Below, in pieces: positions 1 through 8,420 of a DNA stretch of 45,500 nt. Position 1 is the stretch's first letter, and each line of letters starts with the position of its first letter. This stretch comes from DASWED01 sp036394995 (GTDB lineage Bacteria; Actinomycetota; UBA4738; JACQTL01). The notes under the pieces are model-generated. The model was not told the origin of the DNA. It saw only the letters and a program-made list of their open reading frames with translations, and ran no database searches. The stretch is taken from positions 1-45,500 of the forward strand of contig DASWED010000023.1 of the NCBI GenBank assembly GCA_036394995.1, read 5' to 3'. Both the position numbers and the translations under genes were made by a program.

Positions 1-563
1 GTGGACCGCTGTCCGGCGTGGTGGCCGCGATGGCCCGCGTGCGGCTGCCCGTGGAGACGGTCCGCCGGAGCAAGCTGGTGTTCGCCGAGCTCCCCGACGT
101 GCCTCCGGACGCGCCGATGACCATCGACGACGACACCGGGACCCACTGGCGCCCGTTCCTGCGGGGGGCCGCGGTCCTGTGCACCGACCCGGCCACCGAG
201 CCGAGCCCTCCCGCCGAGGAGGTTCCGCTCGACCACGGGTTCCCGTTCGCGGTGCTGGACCCGTCAAGCTCCCTGGCCGCCGCGCGCATCGTGCCGTTCT
301 GGACAGACGTGTGGGAGCGCGGGGCCCCGGCGTGGTTCCTCCAGGCCGGGCAGTACACGATGACGCCGGACCACCGCCCGCTCATCGGGGAGACCGAGGT
401 GGCCGGCCTGTTCGTGAACACGGGCTACAGCGGCCACGGCGTCATGGCGAGCCCGGCCGGGAGTCGCATCCTGGCCGACGTGATGGCGGGGACGCTGACG
501 GCGGACCGGAATGCGTTCCTGCCGGACCGGCGGTTCGGGACCCGGGACCTCGATACGCTCTGA
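1..563 (+). CDS. FAD-dependent oxidoreductase (DAO family), C-terminal part
   Basis: The frame is open from the window edge, so the N-terminus with the FAD-binding GxGxxG is missing; about 187 residues remain. The end matches the C-terminal part of D-amino-acid / sarcosine / glycine oxidase-like flavoproteins (DAO fold). It has the conserved stretch TPDHRPLIG followed by VNTGYSGHGVMASPAG, which in this family closes over the flavin. The stop codon overlaps the start of the DapA-family gene (TGATG), so the two are translationally coupled. A DAO-type dehydrogenase next to a DapA-type lyase is the pairing seen in trans-4-hydroxyproline degradation, which suggests a D-hydroxyproline or related imino-acid substrate. 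That is inference from context; the family assignment itself is firm. Confidence 0.85.
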   Translation, partial: GPLSGVVAAMARVRLPVETVRRSKLVFAELPDVPPDAPMTIDDDTGTHWRPFLRGAAVLCTDPATEPSPPAEEVPLDHGFPFAVLDPSSSLAAARIVPFWTDVWERGAPAWFLQAGQYTMTPDHRPLIGETEVAGLFVNTGYSGHGVMASPAGSRILADVMAGTLTADRNAFLPDRRFGTRDLDTL

Positions 564-1477
564 TGTCCATGGAGCCCATCCCGAGGATTGCCGGAACCGG
601 CCCATTGCGAGGGACGCTGGCCGCCGCCGCCACGCCGCTCCGGGAGGGGGGCGAGCGGCTGGACGAGGACGCCTTCGGCTCGCTCATGGAGTTCCTGCTT
701 CGCGGCGGGATGGATGGGATCCTGGCCCTGGGGACCACCGGCGAGGGGATCATGCTCGCGCCGGCGGAGCGCCGGCGGGCCGCGGAGCTGTTCGTTGACG
801 CCGCGGCCGGGCGGATGCGCGTGGCCGTGCACTGCGGCGCCCAGACCACGGCGGCCACCGTGGTGCTGGCCGACCACGCGGCGGAGGCCGGGGCCGACGC
901 CGTGGCCGTGATCGCGCCGCCCTACTACCCGTTCGATCGCATCGAGTTGCTCTCGCACTTCGCTGCAGCTGCATCGGCTTGCAACCCGCTGCCGTTCTAC
1001 GTCTACGAGTTCGCGGCGCGCAGTGGCTACGCGGTACCGACGGTGGTGCTGCTGGACCTCCGTGACGCCGCGCCGAACTTCGCTGGGATGAAGGTGTCCG
1101 ACTCGCCCTTCGACCGGTTCGAGCCCTACCTGCTGGACGGCGTTGACGTCCTGGTGGGTCCCGAGGCCCTCATCCTCCAGGGCCTCGAGCGCGGCGCCGT
1201 CGGCGCCGTCAGCGGCCTCGCCACGGCCTTCCCGGAGCTGGTCGCAGAGGTCGTCCGGACGCGGGACGCGGGAGCCGGCGAGCGCGCGGCGGCGGTCCGC
1301 CGGGCCATCCAGGGCTTCCCGGTCCCGGGTTCCCTCAAGGCCGCCCTCGGCCTCCGCGGCGTCCCCGTCGGCCCCGACTGCCGCGCCCCCCTTCGCGCCC
1401 TGAGCCCGGAGGAGCACGAGCGGCTGGCGGCGAGCCTCAGGGAGCTGGGGGTGCTCACCCCGTCGGGCAACGATTGA
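563..1477 (+). CDS. DapA-family (dihydrodipicolinate synthase / N-acetylneuraminate lyase) enzyme
   Basis: 304 residues, the usual length of this class I aldolase (TIM barrel) superfamily. GTTGEG lies near residue 56. The Schiff-base lysine is K177 in FAGMKVSDS, and the proton-relay tyrosine region is FYVYEF (Y146/Y148). Start ATG 563 overlaps the stop of the upstream flavoprotein; a second in-frame ATG lies two codons on. The YNxPxRTG motif of true DapA is replaced by YEFAARSGY, so lysine biosynthesis is unlikely. With the coupled DAO oxidase, a 1-pyrroline-4-hydroxy-2-carboxylate deaminase or another 2-keto-acid lyase/dehydratase role is plausible. Family certain, substrate inferred. Confidence 0.85.
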   Translation: MSMEPIPRIAGTGPLRGTLAAAATPLREGGERLDEDAFGSLMEFLLRGGMDGILALGTTGEGIMLAPAERRRAAELFVDAAAGRMRVAVHCGAQTTAATVVLADHAAEAGADAVAVIAPPYYPFDRIELLSHFAAAASACNPLPFYVYEFAARSGYAVPTVVLLDLRDAAPNFAGMKVSDSPFDRFEPYLLDGVDVLVGPEALILQGLERGAVGAVSGLATAFPELVAEVVRTRDAGAGERAAAVRRAIQGFPVPGSLKAALGLRGVPVGPDCRAPLRALSPEEHERLAASLRELGVLTPSGND

Positions 1478-1950
1478 GGAGCCCGGGACGGACGTTCAGT
1501 CAGCGGGCGCCGGGAATGCCCCGACTCACCGGGCGGTTGGCCCCGGCAGGGCGAGCGAGAGGGAGCGCCATCCCGGCGCTGGGCGACCTCTCCGGGAAGA
1601 TCCTGATCGACATCACGAATCCCTACGTGGGCGGACGGGCGCAGGCCGACGTCTCGACCACCGAGCTCATCCAGCAGTGGGCGCCGGGCGCGCGCGTGGT
1701 CAAGGGGTGGAACCACGTGTTCGCCCAGAACCTCGGATCCCCGGTGGTCGACGGCATCGCGGCGTCGGTTCTGCTCGCCGGCGACGACGCCGGAGCCAAG
1801 GACACCGTGGCCGCGCTGGCCCGTGACATCGGGTTCGACCCGGTGGACGCCGGCCCCGCCAGGGCCGCCCTGACCCTCAACCTGCTGCTGCAGGTCCTGG
1901 GGGGGCTCGGCCTCGGCCCGGACCGGCCGCTCAAGATCCTCCCGAGGTAA
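1474..1950 (+). pseudogene. Truncated F420-dependent NADP reductase-like fragment
   Basis: From about base 1567 the frame encodes the C-terminal two thirds of an NADPH:F420 oxidoreductase-like Rossmann protein: LSGKILIDITNPY, then VVKGWNHVFAQN, ending GLGPDRPLKIL. The N-terminal nucleotide-binding beta-alpha-beta unit with GxGxxG (about 70 residues in this family) is absent, and upstream sequence is already the end of the DapA-family gene. The first 30 residues are low-complexity and Arg/Pro-rich. A TTG at 1474 could start translation, overlapping the previous stop, but without the dinucleotide-binding motif the product should not bind NADP. I read it as a remnant left by a deletion; the frame is otherwise intact, so loss may be recent. 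Confidence 0.6.
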
Positions 1951-2157
1951 CCGGCCCCACCTTCGCCGCCGGGACCTCCTGTTTCGCCCGGCCCGTCACC
2001 GGGTACAAGCCCGCCGCTTGCCCGTATCACCTGCCCGCACGGGACTCGAGGGGGAACCCGAACCCGCCACAGGCCGCGGACGTCGCGTGACGCCCGCGAA
2101 CGTCGCGTTGCCCCGCTCCCCGTGCCCGCCCGGTCCCGGCAGACGGAGGTCGAACCC

Positions 2158-3858
2158 GTGAAGAGATCGCTCGCGCTCGTATCGACATTGATCGCCCTCG
2201 TGGCGGCGTCCGCCCAGCAGGCCTCCGCCCAGCTCCGCTCTGACGCCACCTGGTCCGAGGCCTACTTCCCCTCGGCCGACGGGATCACGAAGCTGCACGC
2301 CGACATCCTCCGCCCGACAGGGCTGGCCCCGACGGTGAAGACGCCCGTGGTGCTCACGGCGAGCCCGTACACGAACCACTCGGGCCAAACCACGGACTTC
2401 GACCCACAAGCCGTGGGTCCGAGCAACCGGTTCTACGACTTCCTGGACCTGTCGCAGCTGCTCAGTCACGGCTACACCTACGTGATGGTCGACCTGCCCG
2501 GGTTCGGCGGCTCGGGCGGCTGCAACGACTGGGGAGGGAACCGCGAGCAGCTGGCCGTGAAGTCCGCCGTGGAGTGGGCCGCGTCCCGGCCGTGGTCCAC
2601 GGGGAAGGTCGCGCTGTTCGGCAAGTCCTACGACGGGTGGACCGGCCTGATGGGCATCGCCCAGCAGCCCACCGGCCTCGCCGCGGTGATATCAATGGAG
2701 CCCGTCTACGCCGGCTACAACTACCTCTACAACAATGGTGTGCGGTTCGGGACCTCGCTGGAGGAGGCCGCGCTGTTCGACGCGATCGACGCCAAGCCGG
2801 GGTCCACGAGCGATTCCTCCGACTACTTCACGAACGGGGCCGCCGAGGCGTGGTGCTACGGGGTGAACATCGCCCTCCAGCAGCAGGACGACCCGAACTC
2901 GGCGTTCTGGCGGGAGCGGAACCTCCTCCCCGCGGTGGCCGGCGCCACCACGCCGCTGTTCCTGACCCAGGGATACCTGGAGGACAACACGAAGCCCGAC
3001 GCGGCGTTCGCGTTCTGGAGCCAGATGACCGGGCCGAAGCGGGCGTGGTTCGGCCAGTGGGACCACTGCCGGCCGTGGGAGACCTACGGCGCGTGCAAGG
3101 GCACCGGCAACGACCAGCTGGCGCTCGGCAAGACCGGCTTCGTCGACGAGATCATGCGGTTCCTCGACTACTACGTGAAGGGCGTGCCGGCGAAGCGGGC
3201 CCCGACCGCGAAGGACCCTCGCGTGGAGGTCCAGGACTCCACGGGCCGGTTCCGCCCCGAGCCCGCGTGGCCGCCGGCCGACAGCTCCCTCGTCTGGAAC
3301 GCGCTTCGCACCGGCACATACACGGACGACGGGGACAACAACGGTACGGGCTCGCCCTCCGGCGAGGGCGTGTGGACGTTCTCCCAGCCCCTGCCGTACA
3401 CAGTGCGGCTGGCCGGCGAGCCCGTGCTGAACGTGCGAGTCGACGCCACGGCCCCGAATGCCAACCTGGTGGCCGACGTGTACGACGTGGCGCCCGACGG
3501 GACGTCAACGCTGGTCTCCCGCGGGGCGCAGCTGCTGCGCGGCACCGGCCAGCAGCAGGCCACGCTCACGATGTACGGGGAGGACTGGGTGTTCGATCCG
3601 GGCCACCGCATCGGCGTGCTGATCTCGGGGGCGAACGCGGAGTGGTGGGTGCACGTGCCGACCATGCAGGACGTCACCGTGCTGTCGTCGAAGATCGCGC
3701 TGCCGTTCCTGCGTTACGAGCGGACGAAGTTCCTCGACGGCACGGCCACCCCCAAGCTGACCAGCTGGCTGAAGAACGGCGTGATCCAGGTGACGAACGC
3801 CACCGTGACGGCCAACCAGTCCACGCTGGTGCTCCCGCCGAAGCTCAGGTCCCGCTGA
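2158..3858 (+). CDS. Secreted CocE/NonD-family hydrolase (X-Pro dipeptidyl-peptidase S15-like)
   Basis: 566 residues. GTG 2158 is chosen because GGAGG lies 9 bases upstream and it gives a clean signal peptide (KRSLALV then a hydrophobic run ending ASAQ, residues 1-25). The alpha/beta-hydrolase core carries GKSYDG with nucleophile S157, the acid D276 in YLEDN and H303 in QWDHC, in the order and spacing of cocaine esterase. The second half is the jelly-roll PepX_C-type domain ending near residue 530. The protein is probably exported and acts on esters, amides or N-blocked peptides outside the cell; the substrate cannot be told. It stands alone, with 207 bases of apparently empty sequence upstream and a convergent neighbour downstream. 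A second paralogue lies at 30813-32705. Confidence 0.88.
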   Translation: MKRSLALVSTLIALVAASAQQASAQLRSDATWSEAYFPSADGITKLHADILRPTGLAPTVKTPVVLTASPYTNHSGQTTDFDPQAVGPSNRFYDFLDLSQLLSHGYTYVMVDLPGFGGSGGCNDWGGNREQLAVKSAVEWAASRPWSTGKVALFGKSYDGWTGLMGIAQQPTGLAAVISMEPVYAGYNYLYNNGVRFGTSLEEAALFDAIDAKPGSTSDSSDYFTNGAAEAWCYGVNIALQQQDDPNSAFWRERNLLPAVAGATTPLFLTQGYLEDNTKPDAAFAFWSQMTGPKRAWFGQWDHCRPWETYGACKGTGNDQLALGKTGFVDEIMRFLDYYVKGVPAKRAPTAKDPRVEVQDSTGRFRPEPAWPPADSSLVWNALRTGTYTDDGDNNGTGSPSGEGVWTFSQPLPYTVRLAGEPVLNVRVDATAPNANLVADVYDVAPDGTSTLVSRGAQLLRGTGQQQATLTMYGEDWVFDPGHRIGVLISGANAEWWVHVPTMQDVTVLSSKIALPFLRYERTKFLDGTATPKLTSWLKNGVIQVTNATVTANQSTLVLPPKLRSR

Positions 3859-3907
3859 GCTGAGGCCCGTCCCCGATCGCGAGGCTGGCCAGCGGCGCGG
3901 GAACCTG

Positions 3908-4393
3908 TCAGCGGGCGCGGGACCCGGTGCGGCTCCGTGGACGGTCGGTGCCGTGCCCGCGCATCCAGTCCTCGTGCGAGGGGACCTTCTCCCCCACCAC
4001 GTACAGGAAGTAGTACGCGCCGGTGTCGCCCAGGAACTTGAACCGCTTGCGCATGTCCTTCACCAGCGCGTCGAAGTCCCCGAAGGACCGGAGGTATCCC
4101 TTGAACCCCCCGCGGGCCTCGCCGTCCAGCTCGAGCATGGTCCGGGCGTTGTGGACGGTGGCCTCGATCTTGGCCCGGTTCCGGACGATCCTGGTGTCCT
4201 CGGCCAGCCGGTCGACGTCCGGTGGCTCCAGCTCGGCCACGCGCTCGGCGTCGAAGCCGGCGAAGGCCTCCCGGAACCCCTCCCACTTGGCCTCGATGAC
4301 CCGCCAGCTGATCCCCGACTGGAAGGCCGCCTTCGTCATGACCTCCAGGTAGTCGCCCAGCCGCTTGGGCTTGATCTGCTTCGGCGCCTCCAT
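3908..4393 (-). CDS. DNA-3-methyladenine glycosylase I (Tag)-like protein, divergent
   Basis: 161 residues; E. coli Tag has 187. ATG 4393 is preceded by AAGGAGG at ideal spacing. The helix-hairpin-helix core is recognisable: SGISWRVIEAKWEGFREAF, then a stretch with IVRNRAKIEATVHNAR, and KRFKFLGDTGAYYFLY near residues 122-137, matching KRFKFVG..CYSFMQ of Tag. However, the N-terminal zinc-ligand Cys and the segment with Tyr16/His17 are missing, and the position of the catalytic Glu38 falls on Ala when aligned backwards from the SW motif. The C-terminal zinc Cys is also missing. It belongs to the Tag fold family but may bind rather than excise alkylated bases, or use another substrate. Convergent with the hydrolase at 2158; divergent from fumC. 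Confidence 0.72.
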   Translation of the reverse strand: MEAPKQIKPKRLGDYLEVMTKAAFQSGISWRVIEAKWEGFREAFAGFDAERVAELEPPDVDRLAEDTRIVRNRAKIEATVHNARTMLELDGEARGGFKGYLRSFGDFDALVKDMRKRFKFLGDTGAYYFLYVVGEKVPSHEDWMRGHGTDRPRSRTGSRAR

Positions 4394-4537
4394 CGCGTCC
4401 TCCTTCCGCGCACCCTCCGCCCCGAACGACGATCGGGCGCCCCCGGGATCGACATCCTCCCCCTTGTGGCGGCGGTCCGCATGTCCCGCCGATCCGTAGG
4501 ATTCCATCTGCCCGCAGGAAACGAACGAGGAGCCGAG

Positions 4538-5952
<1,415 letters not shown>

Positions 5953-5956
<4 letters not shown>

Positions 5957-6858
5957 CGACGACCGGTCGGGAGCGGACCGTCGACCTCGACGGTCCCGTG
6001 CACTTCGACGAGTACGACGGTGACGGGCCCGACACCGTGGTGCTGGTGCACGGGCTGGGCGGGTCCGCGCTGAACTGGATGCGAGTGGCGCCTGCGCTGT
6101 CCAGGTTCGGCCGGGTCCTGGCCCCGGAGCTGGGCGGCCACGGCCGGACCTCGGCCGGCGGGCAGGCCTCGTCCGTGACGGCCAACCGCGAGCTGCTGGA
6201 CCGGTTCCTCGAGGCCACCACGGACGAGCCGGTCATGCTGATGGGGAACTCGATGGGCGGGGCGATCTCGCTGCTGGAGGCTGCCGCCTCACCCGAACGG
6301 ATCGCGTCCCTCGTGCTGGTGGACCCCGCCCTCCCCACGTGGCCCACGGAGGCCGACCCGGTGGTCCTGCAGACGTTCATGATGTACGCCACGCCGGGCG
6401 TGGGCGAGGAGTTCGTCCGGACCGTCCGGCAGACCACGCCGCCCGAGGCGCTGGTGGCTTTCACGATGCAGCTGTGCTGTGCCGACTGGACCCGCATCCC
6501 GCCCGACGTGATCCAGGCGCACGTCGACCACCTGAAGGAGCACGGGCTGACCGAGGAGTCCCAGTCGGGCTTCCTGGAGGCCGCCCGGACCCTGCTGGAG
6601 CTGCTGAAGGACCCGGAGCGCGTCCGCGAGGCCGCGGCGGCGGTCCGGGCACCGACGCTGGTGGTGGCGGGAGACCGGGACCGCCTGGTCCCGCCCGAGG
6701 CGATTCGGGCGTTCGCCGCCCTCCGGCCGGACTGGCGCCTGGAGATGATGCCCGGCGTGGGCCACGTGCCGATGCTCGAGGACCCCGAGGGGTTCCGGGC
6801 CATCGTGGAGCCCTGGCTGGAAGGCCTCGGGGCGGAGAAGGAACCCAAGGCCTCTTGA
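5953..6858 (+). CDS. Alpha/beta-fold hydrolase
   Basis: 301 residues. GTG 5953 overlaps the fumC stop (GTGA). The fold markers are clear: LVHGLGGS (oxyanion region, residues 33-40), the nucleophile elbow GNSMGG with S100, the acid D243 in GDRDRLVP, and H271 in GVGHVP. A variable cap occupies about residues 130-215. It is soluble with no signal peptide. The family covers esterases, lipases, haloalkane dehalogenase-like and C-C bond hydrolases, and nothing here fixes the substrate. Linkage to fumC suggests joint transcription, not necessarily a shared pathway. It ends 42 bases before the convergent fpg-type gene. Confidence 0.85.
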
Positions 6859-6900
6859 ACGAACCCGCCCGCCGGCGAGTGAGACCCGCCTCCCCCGGGC

Positions 6901-7737
6901 CTACTTCACCAGGCGGCTGAGACGGCGGTCGGCCAGGACCTTGCCGCCGGTCTGGCAGGTGGGGCAGTACGCGATCTCGTGGGACTCGTACGAGACGCGC
7001 CGGAGGTCCTCGCCGCACCGGGGGCACGGTGTGCCGGACCGGCCGTGGACGGTGAAGTGGTCGCCGAGCTTCGGGGGGAGGCCGCCGGTGCGCTGCCGTT
7101 CGATCTCCAGGGCCTCGGCGAGGACCTCCCGGACGGCGCCCTGGAGCCGTGATCGCTCGTCCTCGGAGAGCTGGGCCAGGGTCGCGTACGGGGAGAGCCG
7201 GGCCCGGTGAAGGATGTCGTCCGAGTAGCCCCGGCCGATGCCGGCCACGGTCCGCTGGTCCCGGAGCAGCGTGTGGACCCGCCGCCGGTCCTCTCCCCCG
7301 GCGATGAACGCGGCGAACTCCGTCGAGTCCGGCTCGGGCCCGAGCGCCGCCAGGGGGCCGTCGTCGCCCGGCCCCAGGACCCACCAGCCGGCCTTCCGTT
7401 CCGTGCCGTACTCGCGGATGAGGACGGCCGGTCGCCCCTCGAACCGGAGCCGGACGATCGCCCCCTTCGGCCGGGTGGTCTTCGGCGGGTCCTCGATCTC
7501 CGGGCGGCCGGCCTGGGACAGATGCAGGAGCATCCGGAGGCCCGTCTCGAACTCGAACACCAGGAACTTGCCCCGGCGGCCGACCCGATCCAGGCGCCAG
7601 CCGACCAGCGACTCCGGCGGCGGGGCGTACGTCTTCAGCGCGGAGAACGCGAGCGGCGCGGCACCGGTGAACGGCGCGCCGGCCAGAAGGGCGTCGAGCC
7701 GTTCGGCCAGCCCCTGGACCTCGGGAAGCTCCGGCAT
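6901..7737 (-). CDS. Formamidopyrimidine-DNA glycosylase / endonuclease VIII family (Fpg/Nei)
   Basis: 278 residues. The N-terminus PELPEV exposes the catalytic P2 and E3 after removal of Met, the bifunctional glycosylase/AP-lyase signature. GRRGKF carries the conserved beta-hairpin Lys near residue 57. The C-terminal zinc finger has the CPRCG and YCPTCQT pairs near residues 239-261, and an H2TH-type region with VAGIGRGYSDD precedes it. It removes oxidised bases such as 8-oxoG or oxidised pyrimidines; sequence alone does not separate Fpg from Nei. The gene starts 30 bases from, and divergent to, the Mug-family gene, so two base-excision enzymes share one tiny intergenic region. There is no Shine-Dalgarno, but TACAGT lies 10 bases upstream. 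Confidence 0.9.
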   Translation of the reverse strand: MPELPEVQGLAERLDALLAGAPFTGAAPLAFSALKTYAPPPESLVGWRLDRVGRRGKFLVFEFETGLRMLLHLSQAGRPEIEDPPKTTRPKGAIVRLRFEGRPAVLIREYGTERKAGWWVLGPGDDGPLAALGPEPDSTEFAAFIAGGEDRRRVHTLLRDQRTVAGIGRGYSDDILHRARLSPYATLAQLSEDERSRLQGAVREVLAEALEIERQRTGGLPPKLGDHFTVHGRSGTPCPRCGEDLRRVSYESHEIAYCPTCQTGGKVLADRRLSRLVK

Positions 7738-7746
7738 GGCCCAGAC

Positions 7747-7752
7747 ACTGTA
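7747..7752 (-). promoter_or_regulatory. Putative -10 box of the Fpg-family gene
   Basis: TACAGT reading leftward, 10 nt before the ATG at 7737. It shares two bases with TAGCCT (7751-7756) reading rightward towards the Mug-family start at 7768. No convincing -35 is seen. Assignment is by position and TANNNT pattern only. Confidence 0.35.
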
Positions 7753-7767
7753 GCCTCGGCCCCCGCC

Positions 7768-8355
7768 ATGGCCTCACGAGACGCGGATGGCCCGCCCGAA
7801 CCTCACGAGCGGCCGTGGCGTCCCACCCGCGAACAGATCGCGGCGGCCGAGGGGGCCACGGTCCCCGACGTGATGGCGCCCGGTCTCCGCCTGCTGTTCG
7901 TCGGGATCAACCCCGGCCTGTACTCCGGGGCGGTGGGACACCATTTCGCCCGGCCCGGGAACCGCTTCTGGCGGGTCCTGCACGCCGCCCGCATCACCGA
8001 TCGCGTGCTGTCCCCGTTCGAGGAGGGGCGGCTCCTCGAGATCGGCGTCGGGATCACCAACCTCGTGGAGCGGGCCACCGCCACCGCGGACCGCCTGTCC
8101 CCGGACGAACTCCGGGAGGGGGCCGTCCGGCTCCGCCGGAAGGCGGCCCGGCTCCGTCCGGGGACGGTGGCGTTCCTGGGCCTGACGTCGTACCGCACGG
8201 CCTTCGCCCGGCCCAAAGCCGGGATCGGCCCGCAGCCGGAGACGGTCGGCAGGGCCCGGAGCTGGCTCCTGCCGAACCCCAGCGGGCTCAACGCCCACTA
8301 CCAGCTGCCCGAGCTCGCGGAGCTGTTCGCCGAGGCCTGGAACGCCTCGGCGTAG
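7768..8355 (+). CDS. mug: G:T/U mismatch-specific uracil/thymine-DNA glycosylase (Mug/TDG family)
   Basis: 195 residues. The family motif GINPG (residues 46-50) contains N48, equivalent to the catalytic Asn18 of E. coli Mug; the GLYSG loop follows it. The second motif NPSGLN is the intercalating wedge near residue 170. HHFARPGNRFW matches the conserved segment that lines the pocket. ATG 7768 gives a 45-residue lead-in, slightly longer than Mug. The enzyme excises uracil, thymine or ethenocytosine from mismatches. It is divergent from the Fpg/Nei gene with 30 bases between starts. No Shine-Dalgarno is evident. A 65-base gap separates it from the downstream nucleotidyltransferase fusion. Confidence 0.9.
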   Translation: MASRDADGPPEPHERPWRPTREQIAAAEGATVPDVMAPGLRLLFVGINPGLYSGAVGHHFARPGNRFWRVLHAARITDRVLSPFEEGRLLEIGVGITNLVERATATADRLSPDELREGAVRLRRKAARLRPGTVAFLGLTSYRTAFARPKAGIGPQPETVGRARSWLLPNPSGLNAHYQLPELAELFAEAWNASA

Positions 8356-8420
8356 CCGCCGCCGGCCCGAACGCCGCTTCGGTCAGCGATACAGGCTTGT
8401 CACGGGAATCCGGCCCCGTC

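Noticed and set aside
425..1417. Leftward open frame opposite the DapA-family gene
   Set aside because: No domain and shadow-type composition; the plus strand encodes an intact DapA-family enzyme.
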